NCBI GenBank assembly: GCA_005888925.1
Contig: VBCP01000107.1
Coordinates: 1 to 12,913, forward strand
Reading direction: 5' to 3'
Length of the DNA stretch: 12,913 nt
Source of the DNA: Betaproteobacteria bacterium
GTDB taxonomy: Bacteria > Pseudomonadota > Gammaproteobacteria > Burkholderiales > SG8-39
The translations under genes were made by a program, and so were the position numbers. Numbering within the stretch: position 1 is the first letter of the stretch; each line of letters starts with the position of its first letter. This document shows, piece after piece, positions 1-5,473 of this stretch. The notes under the pieces were generated by a model, which was not told the DNA's origin, searched no databases, and saw only the letters and a program-made list of their open reading frames with translations.

Positions 1-567
1 ATGCCGGTGGTGCTCCTCGGCGGCATCTACAGCGGCGCCTTCACGCCAACGGAGGCGGCAGCCGTCGCGGCGCTGTATGCGCTGCTGCTCGCAGGGGGCG
101 CCTATCGCGAGCTCGGCTGGTCCCAGGTTTTCGGCGCCTTTGCCGACACCGCGCGGCAGACCGCTGTGATCCTGCTCATGATCTGCGGCGCCTTTGCCGT
201 GAATTACGCGGTGACCGCGGAGCAGCTCGACAAGGCGCTCGCCGCCTGGATCGCGGGGCTGGGCTTGAGCCCGCTCGCGTTCCTCGTGACGGTGAACCTC
301 GTGTTTCTCGTGCTGGGCTGCCTGATCGATGCGACCACCATGCTGCTGGTGCTCGTCCCGGTGCTCCTGCCGAGCGTCGCCGCGCTCGGCATCGATCCGG
401 TCTACTTCGGCGTGGTGATCGTGGTCAACATCACCATCGGGCTCGTCACGCCGCCCTACGGCCTGCTGCTATTCGTGCTCGCCGCCCTGACGCGCATTCC
501 ATTGCGCGAGATCATCGGCGAGTGCTGGGGGCTGATCGGCTCGCTGGCGCCTTCCCCGGCATCGTGA
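1..567 (+). CDS. dctM: TRAP transporter large permease (DctM family), C-terminal part, 3' end frameshifted
   Basis: This is the C-terminal half or less of the large membrane subunit of a tripartite ATP-independent periplasmic (TRAP) transporter, which imports organic acids using an ion gradient. The window opens inside the gene: the first ATG is an internal methionine of the family motif with GGIYSGAFTPTEAAAVAALY (about residues 7-26). Several hydrophobic membrane segments follow, and the late motif NITIGLVTPPYG is present (about residues 144-155). The family is usually about 430 residues, so roughly 240 are missing upstream. The frame as given stops at 565-567 with an atypical tail. The expected family ending (GIVMWLPRVLGY followed by a stop) is intact in another frame from about 546 to 602, so one base appears to be missing near 546. 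The substrate cannot be told, because the binding protein and small permease lie outside the window. Confidence 0.9.
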   Translation: MPVVLLGGIYSGAFTPTEAAAVAALYALLLAGGAYRELGWSQVFGAFADTARQTAVILLMICGAFAVNYAVTAEQLDKALAAWIAGLGLSPLAFLVTVNLVFLVLGCLIDATTMLLVLVPVLLPSVAALGIDPVYFGVVIVVNITIGLVTPPYGLLLFVLAALTRIPLREIIGECWGLIGSLAPSPAS

Positions 568-678
568 TGTGGCTACCGCGCGTGCTCGGCTACGTGCGCT
601 GAGGAGCGCTCGCGGCCTCGAGCGGCAGGGTACGTTGCGGCGGAAAGCGCGCAGTAAGCGGCCTGGAACCGCAAGAAA

Positions 679-1152
679 CTACAGGTGGCTGGCTTGCAGC
701 GTGAGCGCCCGCCGCTCGAGCAGGCGGCGGTTGAGCTTGCCGTGCGGCAGGCTGGTGAAAATCTTGATCCGCCGCATCAGCGTCCAGAAATTGTCGCGCA
801 GCGCCTCGTCGCTGTCGGCGCCGCGCGCATCGGTCTTTACGTTCCAGTGCGCGATGAAGGGCTCGCCCGGCCACTCGGAGAACTGCTCGCTCGCCGCGGC
901 GTCGCACAGCGTGATGATGAAATCCATGCGCGGTGCTGCCGGGGAGCGGAAATTGTCGAGCGTCTTGGACCACAGGCCGGCGACCGGCATGTGGTGCTGC
1001 GCGAGAAAATCGAGCACATACGCATCGACGGGCGCCTTGCGCAGGGCTCCGGCGCTGAACGCGTGGAAGCGCGCCGCGCCGACCGATGTCAGAATCGACT
1101 CCGCCATGAGACTCAAGGCGCAGTTATCGTGGCAGACGAATAGGACGTTCAC
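679..1152 (-). CDS. ArsC / low-molecular-weight protein tyrosine phosphatase-like protein with degenerate P-loop
   Basis: This 157-residue protein has the fold signature of thioredoxin-coupled arsenate reductases and low-molecular-weight tyrosine phosphatases. The N-terminus reads VLFVCHDNCALSLMAE (residues 3-18), where the family has a Cys-x5-Arg phosphate-binding loop. Cys7 is present, but the arginine position is Leu13 (codon TTG). A second cysteine, Cys83 in ITLCDAA, matches a redox cysteine of ArsC. The third relay cysteine is not evident. The late HWNVKTDAR (residues 102-110) matches the family's HWxxxDP, with Asp108 kept and Pro changed to Ala. Without the arginine, normal phosphatase or arsenate reductase chemistry is doubtful, so I give no gene symbol. 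The start is GTG at 1152, the only start preceding the conserved first strand. The gene stands alone, convergent with the TRAP gene across a 76-bp gap. Confidence 0.82.
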   Translation of the reverse strand: MNVLFVCHDNCALSLMAESILTSVGAARFHAFSAGALRKAPVDAYVLDFLAQHHMPVAGLWSKTLDNFRSPAAPRMDFIITLCDAAASEQFSEWPGEPFIAHWNVKTDARGADSDEALRDNFWTLMRRIKIFTSLPHGKLNRRLLERRALTLQASHL

Positions 1153-1160
1153 GGTGGGAA

Positions 1161-1179
1161 GCCCGTCCCCTCAACGGGC
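1161..1179 (-). promoter_or_regulatory. Leader hairpin with Shine-Dalgarno-like loop, upstream of the ArsC-like gene
   Basis: The plus strand shows GCCCGT (1161-1166) and ACGGGC (1174-1179), a perfect 6-bp inverted repeat around a 7-base loop. On the minus-strand mRNA the loop reads TGAGGGG, the best Shine-Dalgarno-like purine run before the GTG start. It lies about 14 bases from that start, which is long. Placing the ribosome site in a loop could affect translation. The repeat is seen directly; its function is inferred. Confidence 0.35.
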
Positions 1180-1187
1180 GTGCGCTC

Positions 1188-1217
1188 ATCATAATTTTTG
1201 CCACAGCGAATCGGCAA
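1188..1217 (-). promoter_or_regulatory. Candidate sigma-70 promoter for the ArsC-like gene
   Basis: On the minus strand TTGCCG (1217-1212) and TATGAT (1193-1188) match the -35 and -10 consensus well, with an 18-base spacer. This would place transcription start near 1181, about 30 bases before the GTG start at 1152. The segment is much more AT-rich than its surroundings, as expected for a promoter in a GC-rich genome. It coincides with an imperfect palindrome that could be an operator. Confidence 0.5.
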
Positions 1218-1226
1218 CCAAATTAT
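1191..1226. repeat. Imperfect inverted repeat, candidate operator
   Basis: The left arm ATAATTTTTGCC (1191-1202) pairs with the right arm GGCAACCAAATTAT (1213-1226) across a 10-base centre. The only flaw is a 2-base CC bulge in the right arm. It overlaps the -10, spacer and -35 of the promoter candidate for the ArsC-like gene, which suggests a repressor site. The right arm runs into a T-run (1226-1230), but the stem is too AT-rich, and no plus-strand gene ends nearby, to call it a terminator. Confidence 0.4.
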
Positions 1227-1316
1227 TTTTCTGTTGGCGCCGATCGCTGCCTATTTGATGATCAGTGCAACGTGCAGCCCATCCAAAGCGTACGTATTCG
1301 CAGAGAATTCACCCAA

Positions 1317-1350
1317 CCATCCACAGCCTTATCCACAAGACCTGTGGATA
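1317..1350. promoter_or_regulatory. Cluster of DnaA-box-like sequences
   Basis: TTATCCACA at 1329-1337 is a perfect consensus DnaA box. TGTGGATA at 1343-1350 is the same box inverted, with the ninth base mismatched. CCATCCACA at 1317-1325 is a third copy with two mismatches. The second and third elements described form an 8-bp perfect inverted repeat (1330-1337 and 1343-1350) around a 5-base spacer. The cluster ends 42 bp before the phosphatase-family gene and sits in the only long intergenic stretch of the window. DnaA binding is inferred; another regulator that recognises the palindrome is equally possible. Confidence 0.45.
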
Positions 1351-1392
1351 TCGCGGTAACAATCCGGTAATTTTCGCGCGGGAGGAACCACC

Positions 1393-2883
1393 ATGAACAC
1401 CAGAACCGTGCTAGGGGCGACGCTCGCCCTGTTTGCAGCAGCGTTTGCCGCCGGTTGCGCGATGCGTGGCGGCGATGGCCTCGCGCGCATCGAGCACGTC
1501 GTGGTGATCTACGCCGAGAACCGCAGCTTCGACCATTTGTACGGTTTCTTCCCCGGCGCCGAAGGCATCGCGCAGGCGACGGCGCAGCAGAAGACGCAGC
1601 TCGATCACGATGGCCGCGCGCTGCCGCATCTGCCGCCGGTATACGACGGCAACAAGGCGAACCCGCGCTTCCCGCAGAACCTGCCGAACGCGCCGTTCCA
1701 GATCGACGCGCCGCCGGTCAACGGCCGCATGGACGAGGTCCTGCCGAGCCCGATCCACGCCTATTACCAGAATCGCGAGCAGATCAACGGCGGCAGCAAC
1801 AACCTGTTCGTCGCCATGTCGAACGTCGGCGCCTGGGCGATGGGCTACTTCGACGGCTCGAAGATGAAGCTCTGGAACTGGGCGAAGGAGTACACGCTCG
1901 CCGATCACTTCTTCATGGGCGCGTTCGGCGGCTCCTATCTCAATCACCAGTGGCTGATCTGTGCCTGCACGCCGATGGATCGCGCTGCGCCGGCCACCGC
2001 GAAGGCGCAGCTCGACGGGGAGGGCAGGCTGAAGAAGCGACCGGAGTCACCGCTTTCCGTGCTGCAGGGGCCGGTGCAGCTCTACGACGGCCGCGTCGCT
2101 CCCGACGGCTATGTCGTCAACACTTCGCAGCCGCCGTATCAGCCGAGCGGCATTCCGCCCGCGCCGGGCGGCGGCATCGATCTCGCCAATCCGGCGAGCC
2201 ATCCCATGCCGCCGGTCACGCTGAAGACCATCGGCGACACGCTCTCGGCGAAAGGCGTGAGCTGGGCTTGGTACGCCGGCGGCTGGAATGTCGCGCTCGC
2301 CGACGGCCGGCAGGATCCGACGATCAAGCGCTCCGTGATCTACAGCCGCGACAAGGGCAGCCCGATCTTCCAGCCGCATCATCAGCCATTCAATTACTAC
2401 GCGCGCTTCGCCCCCGGGACGGCTGATCGCGCGCGGCACTTGAAGGACTACGAAGATTTGCTGGCCGATATCGACAAGGGCACGCTGCCCCAGGTCGTGT
2501 TCTACAAGCCGGCCGGCCGCGTCAACGAGCATCCGAGCTACACCGACGTCGCGAGCGGCGACGAGCACATCCACCAGCTCCTCACGCGGCTGCGCGCGAG
2601 CCCGCAGTGGTCGAAGATGGCAGTGATCGTCACCTACGATGAGAACGGTGGCTTCTGGGATCATGTGCCGCCGCCTGCGGGCGCGGGCTGGGGCGATCGC
2701 TGGGGGCCGGGCACGCGCGTCCCGACGCTGATCGTCTCGCCGTTCGCGCGGCGCGGCTACGTCGACAAGACGCCTTACGACACCACTTCGATTCTCAAAT
2801 TCATCACGCGCCGATTCGGGCTGGAACCATTGCCCGGCATGCGCGCTAAGGCCGGCGATCTGACCAACGCTTTTGAGTTCTAG
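1393..2883 (+). CDS. Acid phosphatase / phospholipase C family phosphoesterase, probable lipoprotein
   Basis: This 496-residue protein belongs to the phosphoesterase superfamily of AcpA-type acid phosphatases and non-haemolytic phospholipases C, which hydrolyse phosphomonoesters or phospholipid head groups outside the cytoplasm. Residues 1-21 form a signal peptide ending in AFAAGC, a plausible lipobox with Cys22. The family's first metal-site motif, VVVIYAENRSFDHLYG (residues 36-51), follows and carries Glu42 and Asn43. The second, TYDENGGFWDHVPPP (residues 414-428), carries Asp416, Glu417, Asn418 and His424. Length and both motifs indicate an intact enzyme. The ATG is preceded by GGAGGA at 1381-1386, a strong ribosome site at good spacing. 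The stop overlaps the stop of the convergent MgtC-family gene. Phosphate scavenging is the likely role; sequence alone does not separate phosphatase from phospholipase C. Confidence 0.9.
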   Translation: MNTRTVLGATLALFAAAFAAGCAMRGGDGLARIEHVVVIYAENRSFDHLYGFFPGAEGIAQATAQQKTQLDHDGRALPHLPPVYDGNKANPRFPQNLPNAPFQIDAPPVNGRMDEVLPSPIHAYYQNREQINGGSNNLFVAMSNVGAWAMGYFDGSKMKLWNWAKEYTLADHFFMGAFGGSYLNHQWLICACTPMDRAAPATAKAQLDGEGRLKKRPESPLSVLQGPVQLYDGRVAPDGYVVNTSQPPYQPSGIPPAPGGGIDLANPASHPMPPVTLKTIGDTLSAKGVSWAWYAGGWNVALADGRQDPTIKRSVIYSRDKGSPIFQPHHQPFNYYARFAPGTADRARHLKDYEDLLADIDKGTLPQVVFYKPAGRVNEHPSYTDVASGDEHIHQLLTRLRASPQWSKMAVIVTYDENGGFWDHVPPPAGAGWGDRWGPGTRVPTLIVSPFARRGYVDKTPYDTTSILKFITRRFGLEPLPGMRAKAGDLTNAFEF

Positions 2884-3569
2884 TCTCCGGTCGGGGCAAT
2901 CCGGAACTCGAGCACCGCGTCCATGCCCTCGAGCGTCACCGCGAGGCGGCCCGCGCCCGAGCGGTCGGCGCAGCGGATCACCATGGCGTGGCGCCGGATG
3001 CGGCCTTCACCCTCGAGGCGGTAGCTGAAGTTGGCAATGCTGAAACCGTGCGACTCGACCAGCTCGCGCAGCTGGCGCTCGCTCATGCCGCCTTCCTTGG
3101 CGAAGCGGATGGCGAAGTGGTAATAGGCGTGCGAGGGCATGCGCGCCTCGATCCAGCGGAAGATCGACAGCACGCCGAGCGTCAGCACCACCGAAAGCAC
3201 CATCGGGAAATAGAAGCCGATGCCGGCGAGGATGCCGATCGCCGCGGTGATCCAGATCGAGGCGGCGGTGGTCAGGCCGCGCACCGAAAGGCCTTCCTTG
3301 ATGATCACGCCGGCGCCGAGAAAGCCGATGCCGGTCATGATGCCCTGCGCCATGCGCGTCGGATCGATCTGCACCAGCCCGGTCGCAGCGCGCATCCAGT
3401 GCGCTTCGTACACCGTGACCAGCATCAACAGGCTCGACGCGGTACACACCAGCGCGTGCGTGCGAAAGCCCGCCGGGCGGCCGTGGTAGGAGCGCTCGTA
3501 GCCGATCAGCGCGCCCGCCGCGAGCGCCGCCAGCACGCGCACCGCGATCTCGTAGTCGTCCGCGTTCAC
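2880..3569 (-). CDS. MgtC/SapB family membrane protein
   Basis: This 229-residue protein has a hydrophobic N-terminal half of several membrane segments with the MgtC/SapB core. The core includes GALIGYERSYHGRPAGFRTH (about residues 19-38) and a glycine-rich segment containing GIGFLGAGVI followed by SVRGLTTAASIWITAAIG. The last 80 or so residues are a soluble domain, as in the longer family members, where it is ACT-like. MgtC proteins are linked to growth in low magnesium and to control of membrane ATPases; the exact role here is unknown. The frame is open further upstream, but the GTG at 3569 is chosen because it overlaps the stop of the preceding gene as GTGA, and the conserved domain begins directly after it. 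It is the last gene of the four-gene minus-strand unit. Confidence 0.88.
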   Translation of the reverse strand: MNADDYEIAVRVLAALAAGALIGYERSYHGRPAGFRTHALVCTASSLLMLVTVYEAHWMRAATGLVQIDPTRMAQGIMTGIGFLGAGVIIKEGLSVRGLTTAASIWITAAIGILAGIGFYFPMVLSVVLTLGVLSIFRWIEARMPSHAYYHFAIRFAKEGGMSERQLRELVESHGFSIANFSYRLEGEGRIRRHAMVIRCADRSGAGRLAVTLEGMDAVLEFRIAPTGD

Positions 3570-3952
3570 CAGTGTTGTCTTACCACGGTCCAGGCCCAGT
3601 AGGCGAACGCGAGCCACACAAGGACGATAAAGGCGGCGGCCCAGTAGCTCCGGGGTCTTGTCTGCTTCTGCGCGAGCCATGCATCCGCCTCGCGCCGCGC
3701 CTGGGCCAATACCGGCGGCGGAATCAGCCGGAGGGTGAGATAGATGCCGAGCGGCACCAGGATCAAGTCGTCGAGGTAGCCGAGCACCGGGATGAAATCC
3801 GGGATGAGGTCGATCGGGCTGAAGGCATAGGCCACCACGACGGCTGCCAGGATCTTCGCCGAGAGTGGCGTGTCGGGATGGCGGCGGCAGAACCAGAGCG
3901 TGACCACCTGCGCCTTGAGCTCCGCTGCCCAGCGCTTGAGCCGCTCGAGCAC
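3566..3952 (-). CDS. DUF1232 (YkvA-like) membrane protein, copy 2
   Basis: This 128-residue protein has the DUF1232 core: RHPDTP, then YAFSPIDLIPDFIPVLGYLD, then DDLILVPLGI. A C-terminal hydrophobic segment (roughly residues 102-122) is a likely membrane anchor. The function of the family is not established. The start is GTG at 3952, whose first G is the last base of the pobA stop codon (TAGTG). Its own stop overlaps the MgtC-family start (GTGA). It is clearly paralogous to the DUF1232 gene on the other side of pobA: both share RHPxTP, the P(I/V)DxIPDxIPV core and a PxPVLA segment. The open frame continues to 4675 through pobA, but that extension is antisense-like shadow sequence and is not used. 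Confidence 0.85.
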   Translation of the reverse strand: MLERLKRWAAELKAQVVTLWFCRRHPDTPLSAKILAAVVVAYAFSPIDLIPDFIPVLGYLDDLILVPLGIYLTLRLIPPPVLAQARREADAWLAQKQTRPRSYWAAAFIVLVWLAFAYWAWTVVRQHW

Positions 3953-5079
3953 TAGTCGAGCGGCAGCCCGACGTAATTCTCGGCGAGCGTCTGCGCCTTC
4001 GCGCGCGAGCTCACCACGTAGTCGAGCTCGGCGAGCTGCAGCCGGTGATGGAACGGCGTCTCGTCGTGGAAGCGGTGCAGGAGCGAGGTCATCCACCAGG
4101 AGAAGTGCTCGGCGCGCCAGACGCGGCGCAGCGCGGTGGCCGAATAGTTTTTCAGCGGCTGCTCGGCCCGCGTCTTGTAGAAGCTCGCGAGGGCCTTGGA
4201 GAGAACGCGCACGTCGGCGGCGGCGAGGTTGAGGCCCTTGGCGCCGGTCGGCGGCACGATGTGCGCGGCGTCGCCGGCGAGGAACAGGCGCCCGTAGCGC
4301 AGCGGCTCGACCACGAAGCTGCGCATGGCGATGACGCTCTTCTGGAAGATGCGGCCTTCGGCGAGCCGCCAGCCTTCGGCGCTCTCGAGCCGCGCGTGCA
4401 GCTCCTCCCAGATGCGGCCGTCGGGCCAGTTCTTCACCTCGTCGTCCGGATCGCACTGCAGGTAGAGGCGCTGGATCTGCGGCGAGCGCGTGCTGACGAG
4501 CGCGAAGCCGCGCTCGTGATGCGCGTAGATCAGCTCGTCGGTCGAGGAGGGCGCCTCGACCAGGATGCCGAACCAGCCGAACGGATAGACGCGCGTGAAC
4601 TCGTGGCGCATGCGCGACGGGATCGAGGGCCGCGTGATGCCGTGGAAGCCGTCGCAGCCGGCGATGAAATCGCATTCCAGCTCTTCGATCTTGCTGCCCT
4701 GACGGAAGCGCACCTTCGGCGCCTGGGTGTCGAGGTCGTAGACCGCGGCGTCTTTCACCTCGAACAGGAGTTTGCCCTGCGCTTCAAGCCGCGCGGCGAC
4801 CAGGTCCTTGATCACCTCGTGCTGCGCATAGACCGTGATGGCGCGGCCGCCGGTGAGGCTGGGAAAATCGATGCGGTGGCTCGCGCGCGCGAAGCGCAGG
4901 TAAATGCCGTGGTGCACGAAGCCTTCGCGCTGCATGCGGCTGCCGACGCCGCTTTGCTTGAGGAGATCCACCGTGCCCTGCTCGAGCACGCCGGCGCGAA
5001 TGGTCGCCTCGATCTCCTGGCGGCTGCGCGGCAGCAGGCCCGCGGGTCCCGCGCCAACGATGCCGACCGACGTGCGCAT
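3952..5079 (-). CDS. pobA: 4-hydroxybenzoate 3-monooxygenase with 16-residue deletion in the FAD-binding fold
   Basis: PobA is a cytoplasmic FAD enzyme that hydroxylates 4-hydroxybenzoate to protocatechuate using NADPH and O2. The GxGxxG motif GAGPAGLL (residues 9-16), IRAGVLEQG (27-35), GDAAHIVPPTGAKG (269-282) and ENYVGLP (367-373) are typical of the family. Compared with the Pseudomonas enzyme as I remember it, Arg44, Tyr201, Ser212, Arg214, Arg220, Tyr222, Pro293 and Tyr385 are all present, at positions exactly 16 lower (28, 185, 196, 198, 204, 206, 277, 369). The missing 16 residues correspond to 17-32. They cover the rest of the first Rossmann helix and the second strand, including Glu32, which holds the FAD ribose. 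The protein is 375 residues against about 390-394. The ATG at 5079 is set by its one-base overlap with the upstream stop (TGATG). FAD binding is probably impaired, unless the deletion is an assembly error. Confidence 0.92.
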   Translation of the reverse strand: MRTSVGIVGAGPAGLLPRSRQEIEATIRAGVLEQGTVDLLKQSGVGSRMQREGFVHHGIYLRFARASHRIDFPSLTGGRAITVYAQHEVIKDLVAARLEAQGKLLFEVKDAAVYDLDTQAPKVRFRQGSKIEELECDFIAGCDGFHGITRPSIPSRMRHEFTRVYPFGWFGILVEAPSSTDELIYAHHERGFALVSTRSPQIQRLYLQCDPDDEVKNWPDGRIWEELHARLESAEGWRLAEGRIFQKSVIAMRSFVVEPLRYGRLFLAGDAAHIVPPTGAKGLNLAAADVRVLSKALASFYKTRAEQPLKNYSATALRRVWRAEHFSWWMTSLLHRFHDETPFHHRLQLAELDYVVSSRAKAQTLAENYVGLPLD

Positions 5080-5459
5080 CAGCCGATGGTCCAGACCGCG
5101 ACCAGCACCACTACGGTGAGCCATGCGGCGCCAATCAGGAACCATGCGACGCGGCCGAGCCGCGGCGCGCGCGCCTCGATCTCCTGCGAGCGGGCGCGGC
5201 AGTCGGCGAGCACGGGCGCGGGAATGAAGCGCACCGCGAGCGCGATGGCGAGCGGGATGAAGATCAGGTCATCGATCAGTCCCACGACCGGGATCGCATC
5301 CGGGATGAAATCGACCGGCGTCAGCGCGTAGGCGACGCAGCCGGCGACGATCAGCCTGGCATACCAGGGTGTCGACGGATGGCGCGCGGCGAGCGCCAGC
5401 GCGATCAGCTCGATCTTGAGCTGCCGCGCACGTTCCCGGATCGAGCGGATGTCGATCAT
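5079..5459 (-). CDS. DUF1232 (YkvA-like) membrane protein, copy 1
   Basis: This 126-residue protein has the DUF1232 core: RHPSTP, YALTPVDFIPDAIPVVGLID, then DDLIFIPLAI, with a C-terminal hydrophobic segment (about residues 104-124). The function of the family is unknown; members are small membrane-associated proteins. It is the first gene of the minus-strand unit. Its stop overlaps the pobA start by one base (TGATG), so pobA translation is probably coupled to it. Its ATG at 5459 lies only 14 bp from the divergent ilvA start, and no clear Shine-Dalgarno precedes it. It is paralogous to the DUF1232 gene at the far side of pobA. Confidence 0.87.
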   Translation of the reverse strand: MIDIRSIRERARQLKIELIALALAARHPSTPWYARLIVAGCVAYALTPVDFIPDAIPVVGLIDDLIFIPLAIALAVRFIPAPVLADCRARSQEIEARAPRLGRVAWFLIGAAWLTVVVLVAVWTIG

Positions 5460-5473
5460 GTTAGATTTTGCTC
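5460..5473. promoter_or_regulatory. Fourteen-base divergent start region between the DUF1232 gene and ilvA
   Basis: Only 14 bases separate the two start codons, and there is no good Shine-Dalgarno on either side. TTAGAT at 5461-5466 is a weak -10-like hexamer for ilvA that would start transcription at or next to the GTG, giving a leaderless message. No convincing -35 lies at the right distance. The promoters therefore probably lie inside the opposite genes. This reading is tentative. Confidence 0.25.

Noticed and set aside
607..624. GC hairpin (CGCTCG / CGAGCG, 6-base loop) just after the TRAP gene, as a terminator
   Set aside because: No T-run follows on either strand and the stem is short. 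In GC-rich DNA such repeats are common.
1191..1230. Inverted repeat plus T-run as a Rho-independent terminator
   Set aside because: The stem is AT-rich and weak, no plus-strand gene ends just upstream, and it coincides with a good minus-strand promoter.
569..1258. Long plus-strand open frame opposite the ArsC-like gene
   Set aside because: Arginine- and serine-rich translation without family motifs. It is the antisense shadow of a recognisable gene.
1153..1392. The DnaA-box cluster plus AT-rich segment as the chromosomal replication origin
   Set aside because: No dnaA, dnaN, parA or other origin-linked gene is nearby, and the region is only 240 bp with three boxes, two of them imperfect.
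3953..4675. N-terminal extension of the second DUF1232 gene across pobA
   Set aside because: The translation is low-complexity Arg/Ala and antisense-like. The GTG at 3952 fits both family length and operon overlap.
4045..5331. Plus-strand frame of over 400 codons opposite pobA
   Set aside because: No recognisable domain. Long antisense frames are expected from third-position GC bias.
5468..5473. TTG at 5468 as the ilvA start
   Set aside because: It adds only two residues and is a rarer start. The GTG at 5474 matches the family N-terminus better, though neither has a clear ribosome site.
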